59,507 nt of DNA from Nanohaloarchaea archaeon B1-Br10_U2g21. GTDB taxonomy: Archaea; Nanohalarchaeota; Nanosalinia; Nanosalinales; Nanosalinaceae. Position numbers and translations under genes: made by a program. Below are positions 52,878 through 59,507 of the stretch, one piece after another. The DNA is taken from NCBI GenBank assembly GCA_001563915.1, contig LKMP01000005.1:1-59507 (forward strand). Reading direction: 5' to 3'. A model generated the notes under the pieces. The model saw only the letters and a list, made by a program, of their open reading frames with translations, had not been told where the DNA came from and did not search any database. The first letter of the stretch is position 1. Each line of letters begins with the position of its first letter.

Positions 52878-54620
52878 CTACATTTTATCTACGGTATTAA
52901 TACCTAAGACGCCTAGGCCGTTATTAAGCACTTCATGAGTTGCATCAGTTAAGGCTAACCTCTCCTTTTCTGTTTCAGAACCTAGTACTCTGTTTTCATG
53001 ATAAAAACTGTTGAAATCTTGTGATAAATCAAACAGATAATGTGCTACAGGCGCAGGATCATAACTCTCTTCTGCCCTCTCTAGAGCAAGAGGGTAGACT
53101 GCAAGAGATCTTGCAAGCTGAGTATCATTCTCGTCCAAGACAGGGTGGTCGGGCATTGATGCTAAGTCATCTGCATCTTCAAGTATAGACTCTGCTCTTC
53201 TAGCAGCGTATTGAATGTAAGGCCCGGAATTCTCGTTGAAAGAAGTCGCTTGATCCATATCAAATGTGATATTCTTGTCTCTACTAACTTTCACGTTCTC
53301 ATATTTGACAGCTCCTAATGCAATTTCTTCAGCAATCTCTGCTGCGACATCATTCTCAAGTTCAGGGTTATTCTCATTTACGATATCCAGAGCTTTTTCA
53401 TAAGTTTCATCTAATACTTCTCGAGCTGTGATTATTTGACCTCTTCTAGTCGACATACTTCCTTCGGGCAGGCTTATCATACCATAACTAATGTGTTCAA
53501 GCGAGTCGGAGTCATAGCCCATGAGACCTGCCGCCTCAAAGAGGTCCTGAAAGTATTCGTCTTGCTCACTCGCCACCACATAAAGCGCCTCATCTTGTCC
53601 GAATTCCTCCTCTCTGAAATCAATTGCTGCTAAATCTCTGGTAGGGTATAGAGTTGTGCCTTCAGAAGTAAGTATTACAAATTCATTACTGTCTTCTCCA
53701 TGATTAGGCTCCAAATCAATTATGACTGACCCATTATCTCCTTTTCTAGCTACTCCGTCTTCTAAAGCCTCTTCTACGATTTCATCAGTCCATCCATTCA
53801 TTACGTAAAATGATTCTCCAATCCATTCGTCAAACTCTACTCCAAGCCGATTATATGTTTCCTCAAATCTTTCTATACTCACATCTCTGAACTTTTCCCA
53901 TAGTTCTGTAGCTCTTTCATCTCCTTCTTCAAGTCTGCTGAACCATTCTCTGCCTTTCCCTCTTAATGCCTCAAGTTCCTCTTCGCTTCCTTGGTCTTGG
54001 AGTTCTGCTTCCTTCTGTCCGACTTTTTGGTATAGTTCTAGTAGGTGTTCTATTGGTTGTTCTTCTAGTTTGTTTTTGTTGCCCCATTGGTCGAATGCGT
54101 ACATGAGGTTTCCGAATTGTCCGCCCCAATCACCTAAATGATTGTCTTTAATAACTTCGTTTCCTCTGTGTTCGAGTACGTTTGAAAGCGCATCGCCCAT
54201 AACAGTGTTTCTAAGATGTCCGATATGCAGAGGTTTGGCGATGTTTGGTGAAGAGACGTCTTCAACAATTAAACGGTCTGAGTCTCCGGATCCATATTCT
54301 TCACGACTTTCTTGAATATGGTCTACTGTGTGTTTGGCAAAATGAGGTTCATCTAGGTGGAAATTTACGTAAGGTCCGTCAGCAGAAACGCTGTCTAGAA
54401 GAGGGTGATTGAATTCTTGTGCTGATAGCTCTTCCGATATTTCGTTCGGAGCTCTCTCGGCTATTTGCGCTGCTTGAAATGCCAGGGGCGTAGATAGATC
54501 TCCGCGTTCTTCACTAGGGTGAGTGTTGACATCTAAAGAGTGGTCTATATCATTTAAGTCTATCTCGGAAAGAGCCACATCAAGTTGTTCTTCTAGATCG
54601 GAACGGACTTCTTGGAACAT
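52878..54620 (-). CDS. argS: Arginyl-tRNA synthetase, copy 2
   Basis: Second complete ArgRS, 580 residues from the ATG at 54620 (an earlier ATG at 54683 adds 21 residues that copy 1 lacks, and the TATA box lies inside that stretch). HIGH at 132-135 in SPNIAKPLHIGHLRN, the KMSKS-equivalent MSTRRG, and a DALR-type C-domain are intact. The N-terminal domain and anticodon domain differ clearly from copy 1 (for example GDLSTPLAFQAAQ versus GFIALPLGFKLAS), but a 122-bp core tract is identical. The TATA box (around 54641-54652) gives a leaderless mRNA. Both copies look functional. Confidence 0.93.
   Translation of the reverse strand: MFQEVRSDLEEQLDVALSEIDLNDIDHSLDVNTHPSEERGDLSTPLAFQAAQIAERAPNEISEELSAQEFNHPLLDSVSADGPYVNFHLDEPHFAKHTVDHIQESREEYGSGDSDRLIVEDVSSPNIAKPLHIGHLRNTVMGDALSNVLEHRGNEVIKDNHLGDWGGQFGNLMYAFDQWGNKNKLEEQPIEHLLELYQKVGQKEAELQDQGSEEELEALRGKGREWFSRLEEGDERATELWEKFRDVSIERFEETYNRLGVEFDEWIGESFYVMNGWTDEIVEEALEDGVARKGDNGSVIIDLEPNHGEDSNEFVILTSEGTTLYPTRDLAAIDFREEEFGQDEALYVVASEQDEYFQDLFEAAGLMGYDSDSLEHISYGMISLPEGSMSTRRGQIITAREVLDETYEKALDIVNENNPELENDVAAEIAEEIALGAVKYENVKVSRDKNITFDMDQATSFNENSGPYIQYAARRAESILEDADDLASMPDHPVLDENDTQLARSLAVYPLALERAEESYDPAPVAHYLFDLSQDFNSFYHENRVLGSETEKERLALTDATHEVLNNGLGVLGINTVDKM
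54025..54146 (-). repeat. 122-bp tract identical to the first ArgRS gene
   Basis: Partner of 46332-46453, 7.7 kb away and in the same orientation. Direct repeats this close could also recombine and delete the argH-argG-arcA block between them. Confidence 0.95.
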
Positions 54621-54753
54621 AATATGTCTTATATATTCTCTAAAATATTTATAACTTCTCAATGATTGCGCATGGGCGCTCAAGCTCTGAAAATATCTTC
54701 CAAAATCTTGGAACGCTTAAGGATATATAAATTAACGAGAACTAACACCAGCT
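54621..54753. promoter_or_regulatory. Divergent leaderless promoters
   Basis: Minus strand: ATAAATATTTTA (54641-54652) is about 26 bases before the ArgRS copy 2 ATG. Plus strand: TATATAAA (54724-54731) is centred 26-27 bases before the ATG at 54754. Both are textbook archaeal TATA positions for leaderless transcripts. Confidence 0.65.
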
Positions 54754-55464
54754 ATGTCCATTGGAATCGCAAATGCTATTAAGAACGGTGTAAGTAATGC
54801 TGTTTCAAAAAATGGAGCAATATTTGTAGCATTATTTACCGCAATTTATCTGTTATATGATATAGCACTAGACACAATTTTAGCAGGTTTAGGCGAACCT
54901 CAAACTGGACTAGCTATAACAGCAAATGTAGGTTTAGGAGTTTCCCTTGCCGTAATGTATCTAATATCAATGATATACGTTACTTTAGTCCTACTAAGGA
55001 CTTTTGCGGCTGAAGAAACAAGTCATGTGCCGGAATCTATTTACAAGGAAAATCTTCTGTTACCGGCCATAAACCTTACAGTAGCTTCTATAATCTTCAC
55101 TCTGTTAGTGGGTATCGGAGCCTTAATGCTGGTAATACCAGGAATATTTTTGCTTGTAGCATTGTATTTCTACTCTTTTGAAGTCGCAGTACGAGATAAA
55201 AACTCTATACAGGCCTTGAAAGGTAGTTACGGATTAACAAAAGGTAATAGAATCGAACTCTTTGCCTTAGGAGTAACAGTAGTCTTAGCCTCGTTTGTTA
55301 TAGGATTGTTTACGTTACCGTTCCTAATATTTGCTGAACTGGGCGGCACAGGAGTGGCTTTAGTATCAATGATAGTACATAATCTGTTCCTCGCTATACT
55401 AATAGTAGGAGGATTTTCTATTGCAGCACAAGCTTACAATCAACTACTTGCAATGGAAGAGTAA
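54754..55464 (+). CDS. Multi-pass membrane protein, DUF4013/DUF975-like
   Basis: 236 residues with about six membrane helices. The segment VIPGIFLLVALYFYSFEVAV followed by SIQALKGSYGLTKGNRIELF is the hallmark arrangement of the DUF975/YciC/DUF4013-type integral membrane proteins (proline-glycine helix, charged loop, amphipathic ALK.S helix, KGN). Molecular function is not known. A strong leaderless promoter precedes it. Confidence 0.7.
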   Translation: MSIGIANAIKNGVSNAVSKNGAIFVALFTAIYLLYDIALDTILAGLGEPQTGLAITANVGLGVSLAVMYLISMIYVTLVLLRTFAAEETSHVPESIYKENLLLPAINLTVASIIFTLLVGIGALMLVIPGIFLLVALYFYSFEVAVRDKNSIQALKGSYGLTKGNRIELFALGVTVVLASFVIGLFTLPFLIFAELGGTGVALVSMIVHNLFLAILIVGGFSIAAQAYNQLLAMEE

Positions 55465-55569
55465 GGTTTTGTCAAAAAGATTTTTTTAGTTTCAATCAGA
55501 TGACTTAGTTAGAACTCAATCTAATCTCTATAAATTTCGTTAAAAATCTGAAAAGCTACTAACAAGAGT

Positions 55570-55773
55570 ATGGCAGATACTGAGAATTATGTAGACAGGG
55601 AAGATCAGGCCTGGAGATTAGTGCTTATACTACTTGGCGCAGTTTCAGGAACTGCATCTATAGCTATACTCACAGGTTTCTGGCAAGAAGACATGATACT
55701 ATCGCCTATATTAGGAGTAATATCGATTTTATTGCTCACAGCTGGAGGCATTATAGGGAGAGAATCAGACTAG
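55570..55773 (+). CDS. Small two-helix membrane protein
   Basis: 67 residues with two membrane helices (about 16-37 and 45-62) and acidic ends. Not recognised. A TATA-like GTTAAAAAT (55539-55547) is centred 27 bases before the ATG. A T-rich tract (55782-55797) after the stop could terminate transcription. Confidence 0.5.
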   Translation: MADTENYVDREDQAWRLVLILLGAVSGTASIAILTGFWQEDMILSPILGVISILLLTAGGIIGRESD

Positions 55774-56011
55774 TTAGAAGATTTTTCTTTTTTCTCTTAT
55801 TAGGAAATATAATTATTATCCATCTTTTTCCTCAATTTTGAAAAGTACTTCTTCAGTCATAGCAGAACTCTTTGGATTGTAAAGATAAATGTCCTTTTGT
55901 TATGAGAGCACTTGCTTAGATTTGCTGAAATGTGTTAAAATGGTTGATAAATGACTATACTATAAAATGCCTAAAATAGATTAAAATCTGAAGAACCATA
56001 TTGCAACTACA
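55774..56011. other. Intergenic region, 238 bases
   Basis: The largest gene-free stretch. It holds a T-rich terminator-like tract at its start (55782-55797) and, at its end, ATTAAAAT (55980-55987) positioned 28 bases before the rhomboid GTG. I see no RNA gene, repeat or credible short ORF in it. Confidence 0.5.
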
Positions 56012-56641
56012 GTGGAACGCGGAACTGTTTTAGCAAACCCTGCGGTAAACTTGAGTCTGCTTTTAGTTGCTGCATTTTTTATCCAGATTTATGCGAACTC
56101 GCTGGGTGCGATGGAAAACATTTTCTTACTCCAGATGCCGCTAGAGGAGAATCCATGGACAATATTAGCCAGTAACTTTGCTCATGTAGATGCTGCTCAT
56201 CTTTTCTCTAACTTGATTGCACTCCTTATTGTGGGTTTGCCTGTAGCAATGAAGGCATCTGAAATCAGGTTTTATCTGTTCTTTGTAGTGGTAGGTTCTA
56301 TGGCGGGAGCATCACAGATAATGGCTTTCTACTGGATGGGGCAGCTTGGAGTGATTGATGCCGGAACAGTAGGGGTTATGGGTGCAAGTGGAGGAATATT
56401 TGGGATAATAGGTTATCTTATTACCTCTAACCGAGTTTCTGCTTTATCATCTAAGTTTATGCCTCTCCCAAGCAAGATTAGGTATGCAGCATATTTAATT
56501 GTGGCAATATGGATAACTGCGGCGACAGCAAGCCCTCAGGCGGCGCTCGTGGGGCATTTCACAGGATTAGTATTAGGGCTGGTTGCAGGCAGAAGAAATT
56601 TGTTGAGAAGAAAGAAACAGATATCTACTTTGTCCTCCTAA
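56012..56641 (+). CDS. Rhomboid family intramembrane serine protease
   Basis: 209 residues with six membrane helices. The catalytic dyad is clear: Ser126 in GASGG (helix 4) and His182 in VGHFTGLVLG (helix 6). The HxxxHLxxN motif of helix 2 is present as His58...His63-Leu-Phe-Ser-Asn67. The GTG start is favoured by the TATA-like box 28 bases upstream and because it keeps the first helix whole. Rhomboids cut single-pass membrane proteins near the outer face; possible local substrates are the single-pass giant ATPase and its partners, which is speculation. It overlaps the convergent downstream gene by 17 bases. Confidence 0.9.
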   Translation: MERGTVLANPAVNLSLLLVAAFFIQIYANSLGAMENIFLLQMPLEENPWTILASNFAHVDAAHLFSNLIALLIVGLPVAMKASEIRFYLFFVVVGSMAGASQIMAFYWMGQLGVIDAGTVGVMGASGGIFGIIGYLITSNRVSALSSKFMPLPSKIRYAAYLIVAIWITAATASPQAALVGHFTGLVLGLVAGRRNLLRRKKQISTLSS

Positions 56642-57437
56642 AATTCATATATGATATTGCTGAAGCCAGTAAAAAAGTAGCTCCTATGAGTTCAAGACTT
56701 TCTTCAATAAAATGATCTGTGAACATAAATGCTAGATCATCCCAGTCAGTACCATGCACGTCTATAATTCTCTGTTCAGCTGCGTTATAGGCTTCTTGAA
56801 GTTCTTCGCCGCCAATAGCAACAGTAGCGTTAAGTCCGACATCGCCTAGGTATGAAACGCCGAAGGAGTGTCCTGGTCCTGAAATTGTTACGGCTAATCC
56901 ATAGAATAGTCCTCCTAAAACTAGGAGAATCAGGGTTCTTCTATGATTTCTGATTTTTTCACCGTATCTTAAAAATGCGTATCCAGGTATTGCTGCTAGG
57001 GATCCAAAGTAGATTGTCTCAGCGATGTTGATTTGCTGCCAAGGAAGGTCAAGTATGTCTCTAAATAATGTGTGTCTTGGGTTTAGAGCATCTTCTATCA
57101 GCATTAGGGCTGCTGTAACTGCGAGGAGAGCCCAAAACTTTGTGTTTGCTCTGTCTTTTCTGTTAGAAGATTCTTTGTAGAGTCTGTAAGATGCAATTAT
57201 TAGGCCTGTTAGCAAGGTCCACTGGATTAGTTCAATAGGCGCTCGTTCCGCGAATAATGTGTTCCAGTAGAAAGGTACTATTCCTCCAGGTAATCCGCGT
57301 AAACCGAAAATATTCAAGATATCAACTAGTAAAACTAGCAAATAAGAAATTCCTAGAACTCCGAAGCCTGTCGCTAAAACGTGTCTATGCGTTACTTTAA
57401 CTGAAAGTGTTTTTTCCCGGATTTTTTCTAAGCTCAT
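56625..57437 (-). CDS. Polytopic membrane protein of unknown function
   Basis: 270 residues with about six or seven membrane helices. Charged residues in or beside helices stand out: LMLIEDALNPRHTLFRDILD (about 115-134) and HFIEESLELIGATFLL near the C-terminus. Repeated acidic/His positions in membrane segments could bind a metal or a proton, but I recognise no family. A perfect 16-bp palindrome covers the TATA-box position of its promoter. The 3' end overlaps the rhomboid gene tail to tail. Confidence 0.65.
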   Translation of the reverse strand: MSLEKIREKTLSVKVTHRHVLATGFGVLGISYLLVLLVDILNIFGLRGLPGGIVPFYWNTLFAERAPIELIQWTLLTGLIIASYRLYKESSNRKDRANTKFWALLAVTAALMLIEDALNPRHTLFRDILDLPWQQINIAETIYFGSLAAIPGYAFLRYGEKIRNHRRTLILLVLGGLFYGLAVTISGPGHSFGVSYLGDVGLNATVAIGGEELQEAYNAAEQRIIDVHGTDWDDLAFMFTDHFIEESLELIGATFLLASAISYMNFRRTK

Positions 57438-57454
57438 ATATTGTGGTGAGGTCT

Positions 57455-57470
57455 GCCAAAAATTTTTGGC
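57455..57470. promoter_or_regulatory. Perfect 16-bp palindrome over a TATA position
   Basis: GCCAAAAATTTTTGGC is its own reverse complement and is centred 25 bases upstream of the ATG at 57437, exactly where a leaderless TATA box is expected. A related AACTTTTTTGGC half-site follows a few bases away. It is a strong operator candidate for the polytopic membrane protein. Confidence 0.6.
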
Positions 57471-57508
57471 GAAAAAACTTTTTTGGCGGTTAGTTCTTTT
57501 TTCAAAAG

Positions 57509-57772
57509 TTATTTGATTGACAGGCCTTCATTAGATTCCTGTCTATTGCGTTTCCATTCGATTTCAAGTTCTAGGCTTTCTTCGCCATTCTCTTCCTCTA
57601 CCTTTATTTCGAACTCTGCAGGCCTATCTGTTTCTAGCTCTACTTTTTGGCTCTCTGATTCCAGAGTTATTGGTTCTCCGGACTCTATTTTTTCAGCTAT
57701 TGCTCTAAGTTTTCCTGCGATCTCTGCACCGTTCATTTCTTTTTCTATCTCGAAAAGAACTTTTTCAACCAT
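57509..57772 (-). CDS. Amphi-Trp domain protein
   Basis: 87 residues. The order VLFEIEKEMNGAEIAGKLRA, then KIESGEPITLES, VELETDRPAEFEIKVEEE and a final ELEIEWKR matches the small amphi-Trp family (strand, helix with L..IA..L..G, and a closing beta strand with a conserved Trp). It is cytoplasmic with no membrane helix. The biochemical role of the family is unknown. A TATA-like CTTATTTATC (57794-57803) is about 26 bases before the ATG. Confidence 0.8.
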   Translation of the reverse strand: MVEKVLFEIEKEMNGAEIAGKLRAIAEKIESGEPITLESESQKVELETDRPAEFEIKVEEENGEESLELEIEWKRNRQESNEGLSIK

Positions 57773-57941
57773 ACTTGCCTTTGATAGTTAAGCGATAAAT
57801 AAGTTGAGGTCGGCCAGTATAACAATATTTTTTGTTTTTGACTTTCTTGATAGGCCTGATTTGGCTGTTTGAGATATTGTTTACTGTGAAAAATTGTGTT
57901 GAAGGCCTAAGATTTTTATTCAGTCTAGTTAAATTCTTCTT

Positions 57942-58640
57942 ATGGTATATGAAGCCATTGCAGCATCGGGCAGTAGCCCTTACATTTGGGCATATATAAT
58001 AACTGCCTTTTTGAGCGGTTTGGCCTTCCTATACCTCAGCAGAATATGGGATAACGTGCCTAGAAGATTCCCGATAGTCCACTTCTTTATTGTGACTTGG
58101 TCGGGGCTTATGTACCTTAACTTCGTTGAGGGACAGACTTTGATAAGCGATTATGCGTGGTACGTTGACTGGATGATATCTACTCCGTTGATTGTGCTAG
58201 CATTAGCTATGACAGCTACGTACAAGTCGGAGAAGAATCACTATGATCTGATAGCCGCTTTGATGGGGCTACAGTTCATGCTTATCGTCACAGGAATTAT
58301 CTCTCAGGAAGCTGCAGCCTCAACAGCTTACGCGTTTTGGATTGGCTGTGGTTTACTGGCTGGAGTAGCGTACCTTCTATGGGTGCCGTTCCGAAAAATT
58401 GCTGAGGAGACATCAGACGTACTCGCTAAGAAGTACAAGCTACTAGCAGGATACATCACAGTATTCTTTGCGCTGTATCCGGCAGCGTGGTACTTAAGCG
58501 AAGTAGTCTATCCTGAAGGCCCGGCAATGCTAGGCGCCTTTGAGACATCTCTGGCTTTCGTAATCCTGCCGTTCTTCTGTAAGCAGGTCTACGGATTCCT
58601 AGATATGTATCTGATCCAGAAAGCTGGAGAGGAAATCTAG
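57942..58640 (+). CDS. Xenorhodopsin (light-driven inward proton pump)
   Basis: 232-residue seven-helix retinal protein. Retinal lysine is Lys214 in PFFCKQVYGFLD. The residue four before it is Pro210 where bacteriorhodopsin has Asp212, a hallmark of xenorhodopsins. Helix C reads WYVDWMISTPL with Asp76; His47 and Asp221 match the cytoplasmic His-Asp proton-acceptor pair of the Nanosalina enzyme. Sequence, length and positions agree with the Nanosalina xenorhodopsin as I remember it, which takes protons into the cell. ATTTTTAT (57912-57919) is placed as a leaderless TATA box. Retinal-synthesis genes are not in the window. A Kef-type antiporter gene follows 85 bases downstream. Confidence 0.93.
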   Translation: MVYEAIAASGSSPYIWAYIITAFLSGLAFLYLSRIWDNVPRRFPIVHFFIVTWSGLMYLNFVEGQTLISDYAWYVDWMISTPLIVLALAMTATYKSEKNHYDLIAALMGLQFMLIVTGIISQEAAASTAYAFWIGCGLLAGVAYLLWVPFRKIAEETSDVLAKKYKLLAGYITVFFALYPAAWYLSEVVYPEGPAMLGAFETSLAFVILPFFCKQVYGFLDMYLIQKAGEEI

Positions 58641-58670
58641 AACCGCTACAACAAAAAAACCTCTAACACT

Positions 58671-58690
58671 TTTTCTTTCTTTTTATTTAT
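58671..58690 (+). terminator. T-rich terminator after xenorhodopsin
   Basis: A run of T-rich clusters follows the rhodopsin stop by about 30 bases, and no clear TATA box precedes the antiporter. Termination may therefore be partial, with read-through into the antiporter. Confidence 0.4.
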
Positions 58691-58725
58691 CTGATAACAA
58701 AAACATTATTGAGGACGAAAACTAG

Positions 58726-59507
58726 ATGATAATAGGCAGCTTTGAATTAACAATTCTATTGTCTGCTGCAACCGTTCTCGGAATAACCGCATATTATCTG
58801 AAACAGCCAACACTCGTAGCATACCTATTTGCAGGGATAATTATCGGGCCTTCCGCGCTAGGGTTAACTGACACAACACCTCTTACTGAAACCGCCGCCG
58901 AATTAGGGCTCGCATTTCTACTTTTCCTTATAGGCCTTGAACTAAACTTTAATGAGATAAAACACATTTTAAGGCCTGTAACAAAAATTTCCGTTGGCGT
59001 GATGGCCTCTCTATGTATTTTAACTACTTTAACAGGAGTCTTAATAGGCCTGACCGTGTTTCAATCATTTTTACTAGGCTTAGCGTTTATGTATAGCTCT
59101 ACAGCCATTGTAGAAAAGTTTTTGTCCGATATGCATCTTGTGGATGAGACGTTCGGAGAACTTAATACAGGAAACCTTATTATACAGGATCTGGCGGTCG
59201 TACTGCTAATGGTTATAATTACGTCAACGAGTGGTGGAGAAGGCATAATAGATAGTTTAGCTTATGCATCGGTCTTTCTTGTCTCAGCTATTGGTTTAAC
59301 TCTGATCGCTTCCAAAATACTTCTTCCCCGGCTAATGTCTTATATGGCTTCCAGAAATCTTCCCATATTTATAACGGGCATGGCTTGGCTATTTCTATTT
59401 TTAATAGCTGCAGAAATATCGGGTATGAGTGTTGAAATTGGTGCATTCATCGCAGGTTTAGGGCTCGGCCAACTAAATTTCTCTGAAGAGATTAAACACG
59501 ACATCAA
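58726..59507 (+). CDS. Kef-type cation/H+ antiporter (CPA2), 5' part
   Basis: First 260 residues, running off the window. Repeated membrane helices include LVAYLFAGIIIGPSALGL (about 30-48), LGLAFLLFLIGLELN and NLIIQDLAVVLLMVIITSTS, the latter with the conserved Gln-Asp of the ion-binding helix in CPA2/KefB-KefC proteins. SGMSVEIGAFIAGLGLGQ is a further family block. It should exchange K+ or Na+ for H+ across the membrane. Any C-terminal RCK/TrkA-N nucleotide domain lies outside the window. Confidence 0.9.
   Translation, partial: MIIGSFELTILLSAATVLGITAYYLKQPTLVAYLFAGIIIGPSALGLTDTTPLTETAAELGLAFLLFLIGLELNFNEIKHILRPVTKISVGVMASLCILTTLTGVLIGLTVFQSFLLGLAFMYSSTAIVEKFLSDMHLVDETFGELNTGNLIIQDLAVVLLMVIITSTSGGEGIIDSLAYASVFLVSAIGLTLIASKILLPRLMSYMASRNLPIFITGMAWLFLFLIAAEISGMSVEIGAFIAGLGLGQLNFSEEIKHDI

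Overview
This AT-rich window with strongly acidic proteins most likely comes from a nanohaloarchaeon close to Candidatus Nanosalina. Three things point there: an archaeal-type ribosomal operon, halophile-style acidic proteomes with many leaderless TATA promoters, and a rhodopsin that carries every hallmark of the Nanosalina xenorhodopsin (inward proton pump). The taxon is an inference; no rRNA gene lies in the window.

Layout. (1) 1-7438: the end of the S10/spc ribosomal operon (uL14 fragment, uL24, eS4, uL5, uS14, uS8, uL6, eL32, eL19, uL18, uS5, uL30, uL15) and secY. (2) 7531-9992: an RmuC-like protein, two linked small unknown genes and a secreted DUF5667-like protein. (3) 10071-41342: a surface/secretion island. 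A divergent type I membrane protein with two six-hairpin helical domains faces a 7852-residue giant gene. The giant has a signal peptide, split beta-propeller, CxxC repeats, about sixteen Ig-like repeats, an acidic stalk, one membrane helix and a cytoplasmic HerA/DUF87 ATPase. It is followed by a minimal paralogue (same ATPase, tiny ectodomain), an acidic coiled-coil protein and a zinc-ribbon tail-anchored protein. This is the best candidate for an undescribed system: surface adhesion physically coupled to a translocase-type ATPase. (4) 41427-45112: small membrane proteins, a lipoprotein interrupted by an in-frame stop, and a membrane-anchored TFIIB-like protein. (5) 45188-54620: an arginine cluster with two arginyl-tRNA synthetases, a winged-helix regulator, pyruvoyl arginine decarboxylase, argH, an amidinohydrolase, argG and arginine deiminase. 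(6) 54754-59507: membrane proteins, a rhomboid protease, an amphi-Trp protein, xenorhodopsin and the start of a Kef-type antiporter.

How the genes fit together. ArgG, ArgH and arginine deiminase can run a closed arginine-citrulline cycle, with branches to agmatine (decarboxylase) and possibly ornithine (amidinohydrolase). The giant/minimal ATPase pair with its coiled-coil and zinc-ribbon partners looks like one envelope machine. Xenorhodopsin (H+ in) and the CPA2 antiporter probably share a pH/K+ task. Signs of recombination between paralogues recur: a 122-bp identical tract in the two ArgRS genes, a 79-bp tract duplicated inside the helical-repeat gene, and an ATPase duplication with about 97% protein identity. 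The palindrome AGGCCT is strikingly abundant across the whole window. No RNA genes, CRISPR arrays or insertion sequences were seen, and no gene-free stretch exceeds 300 bases.
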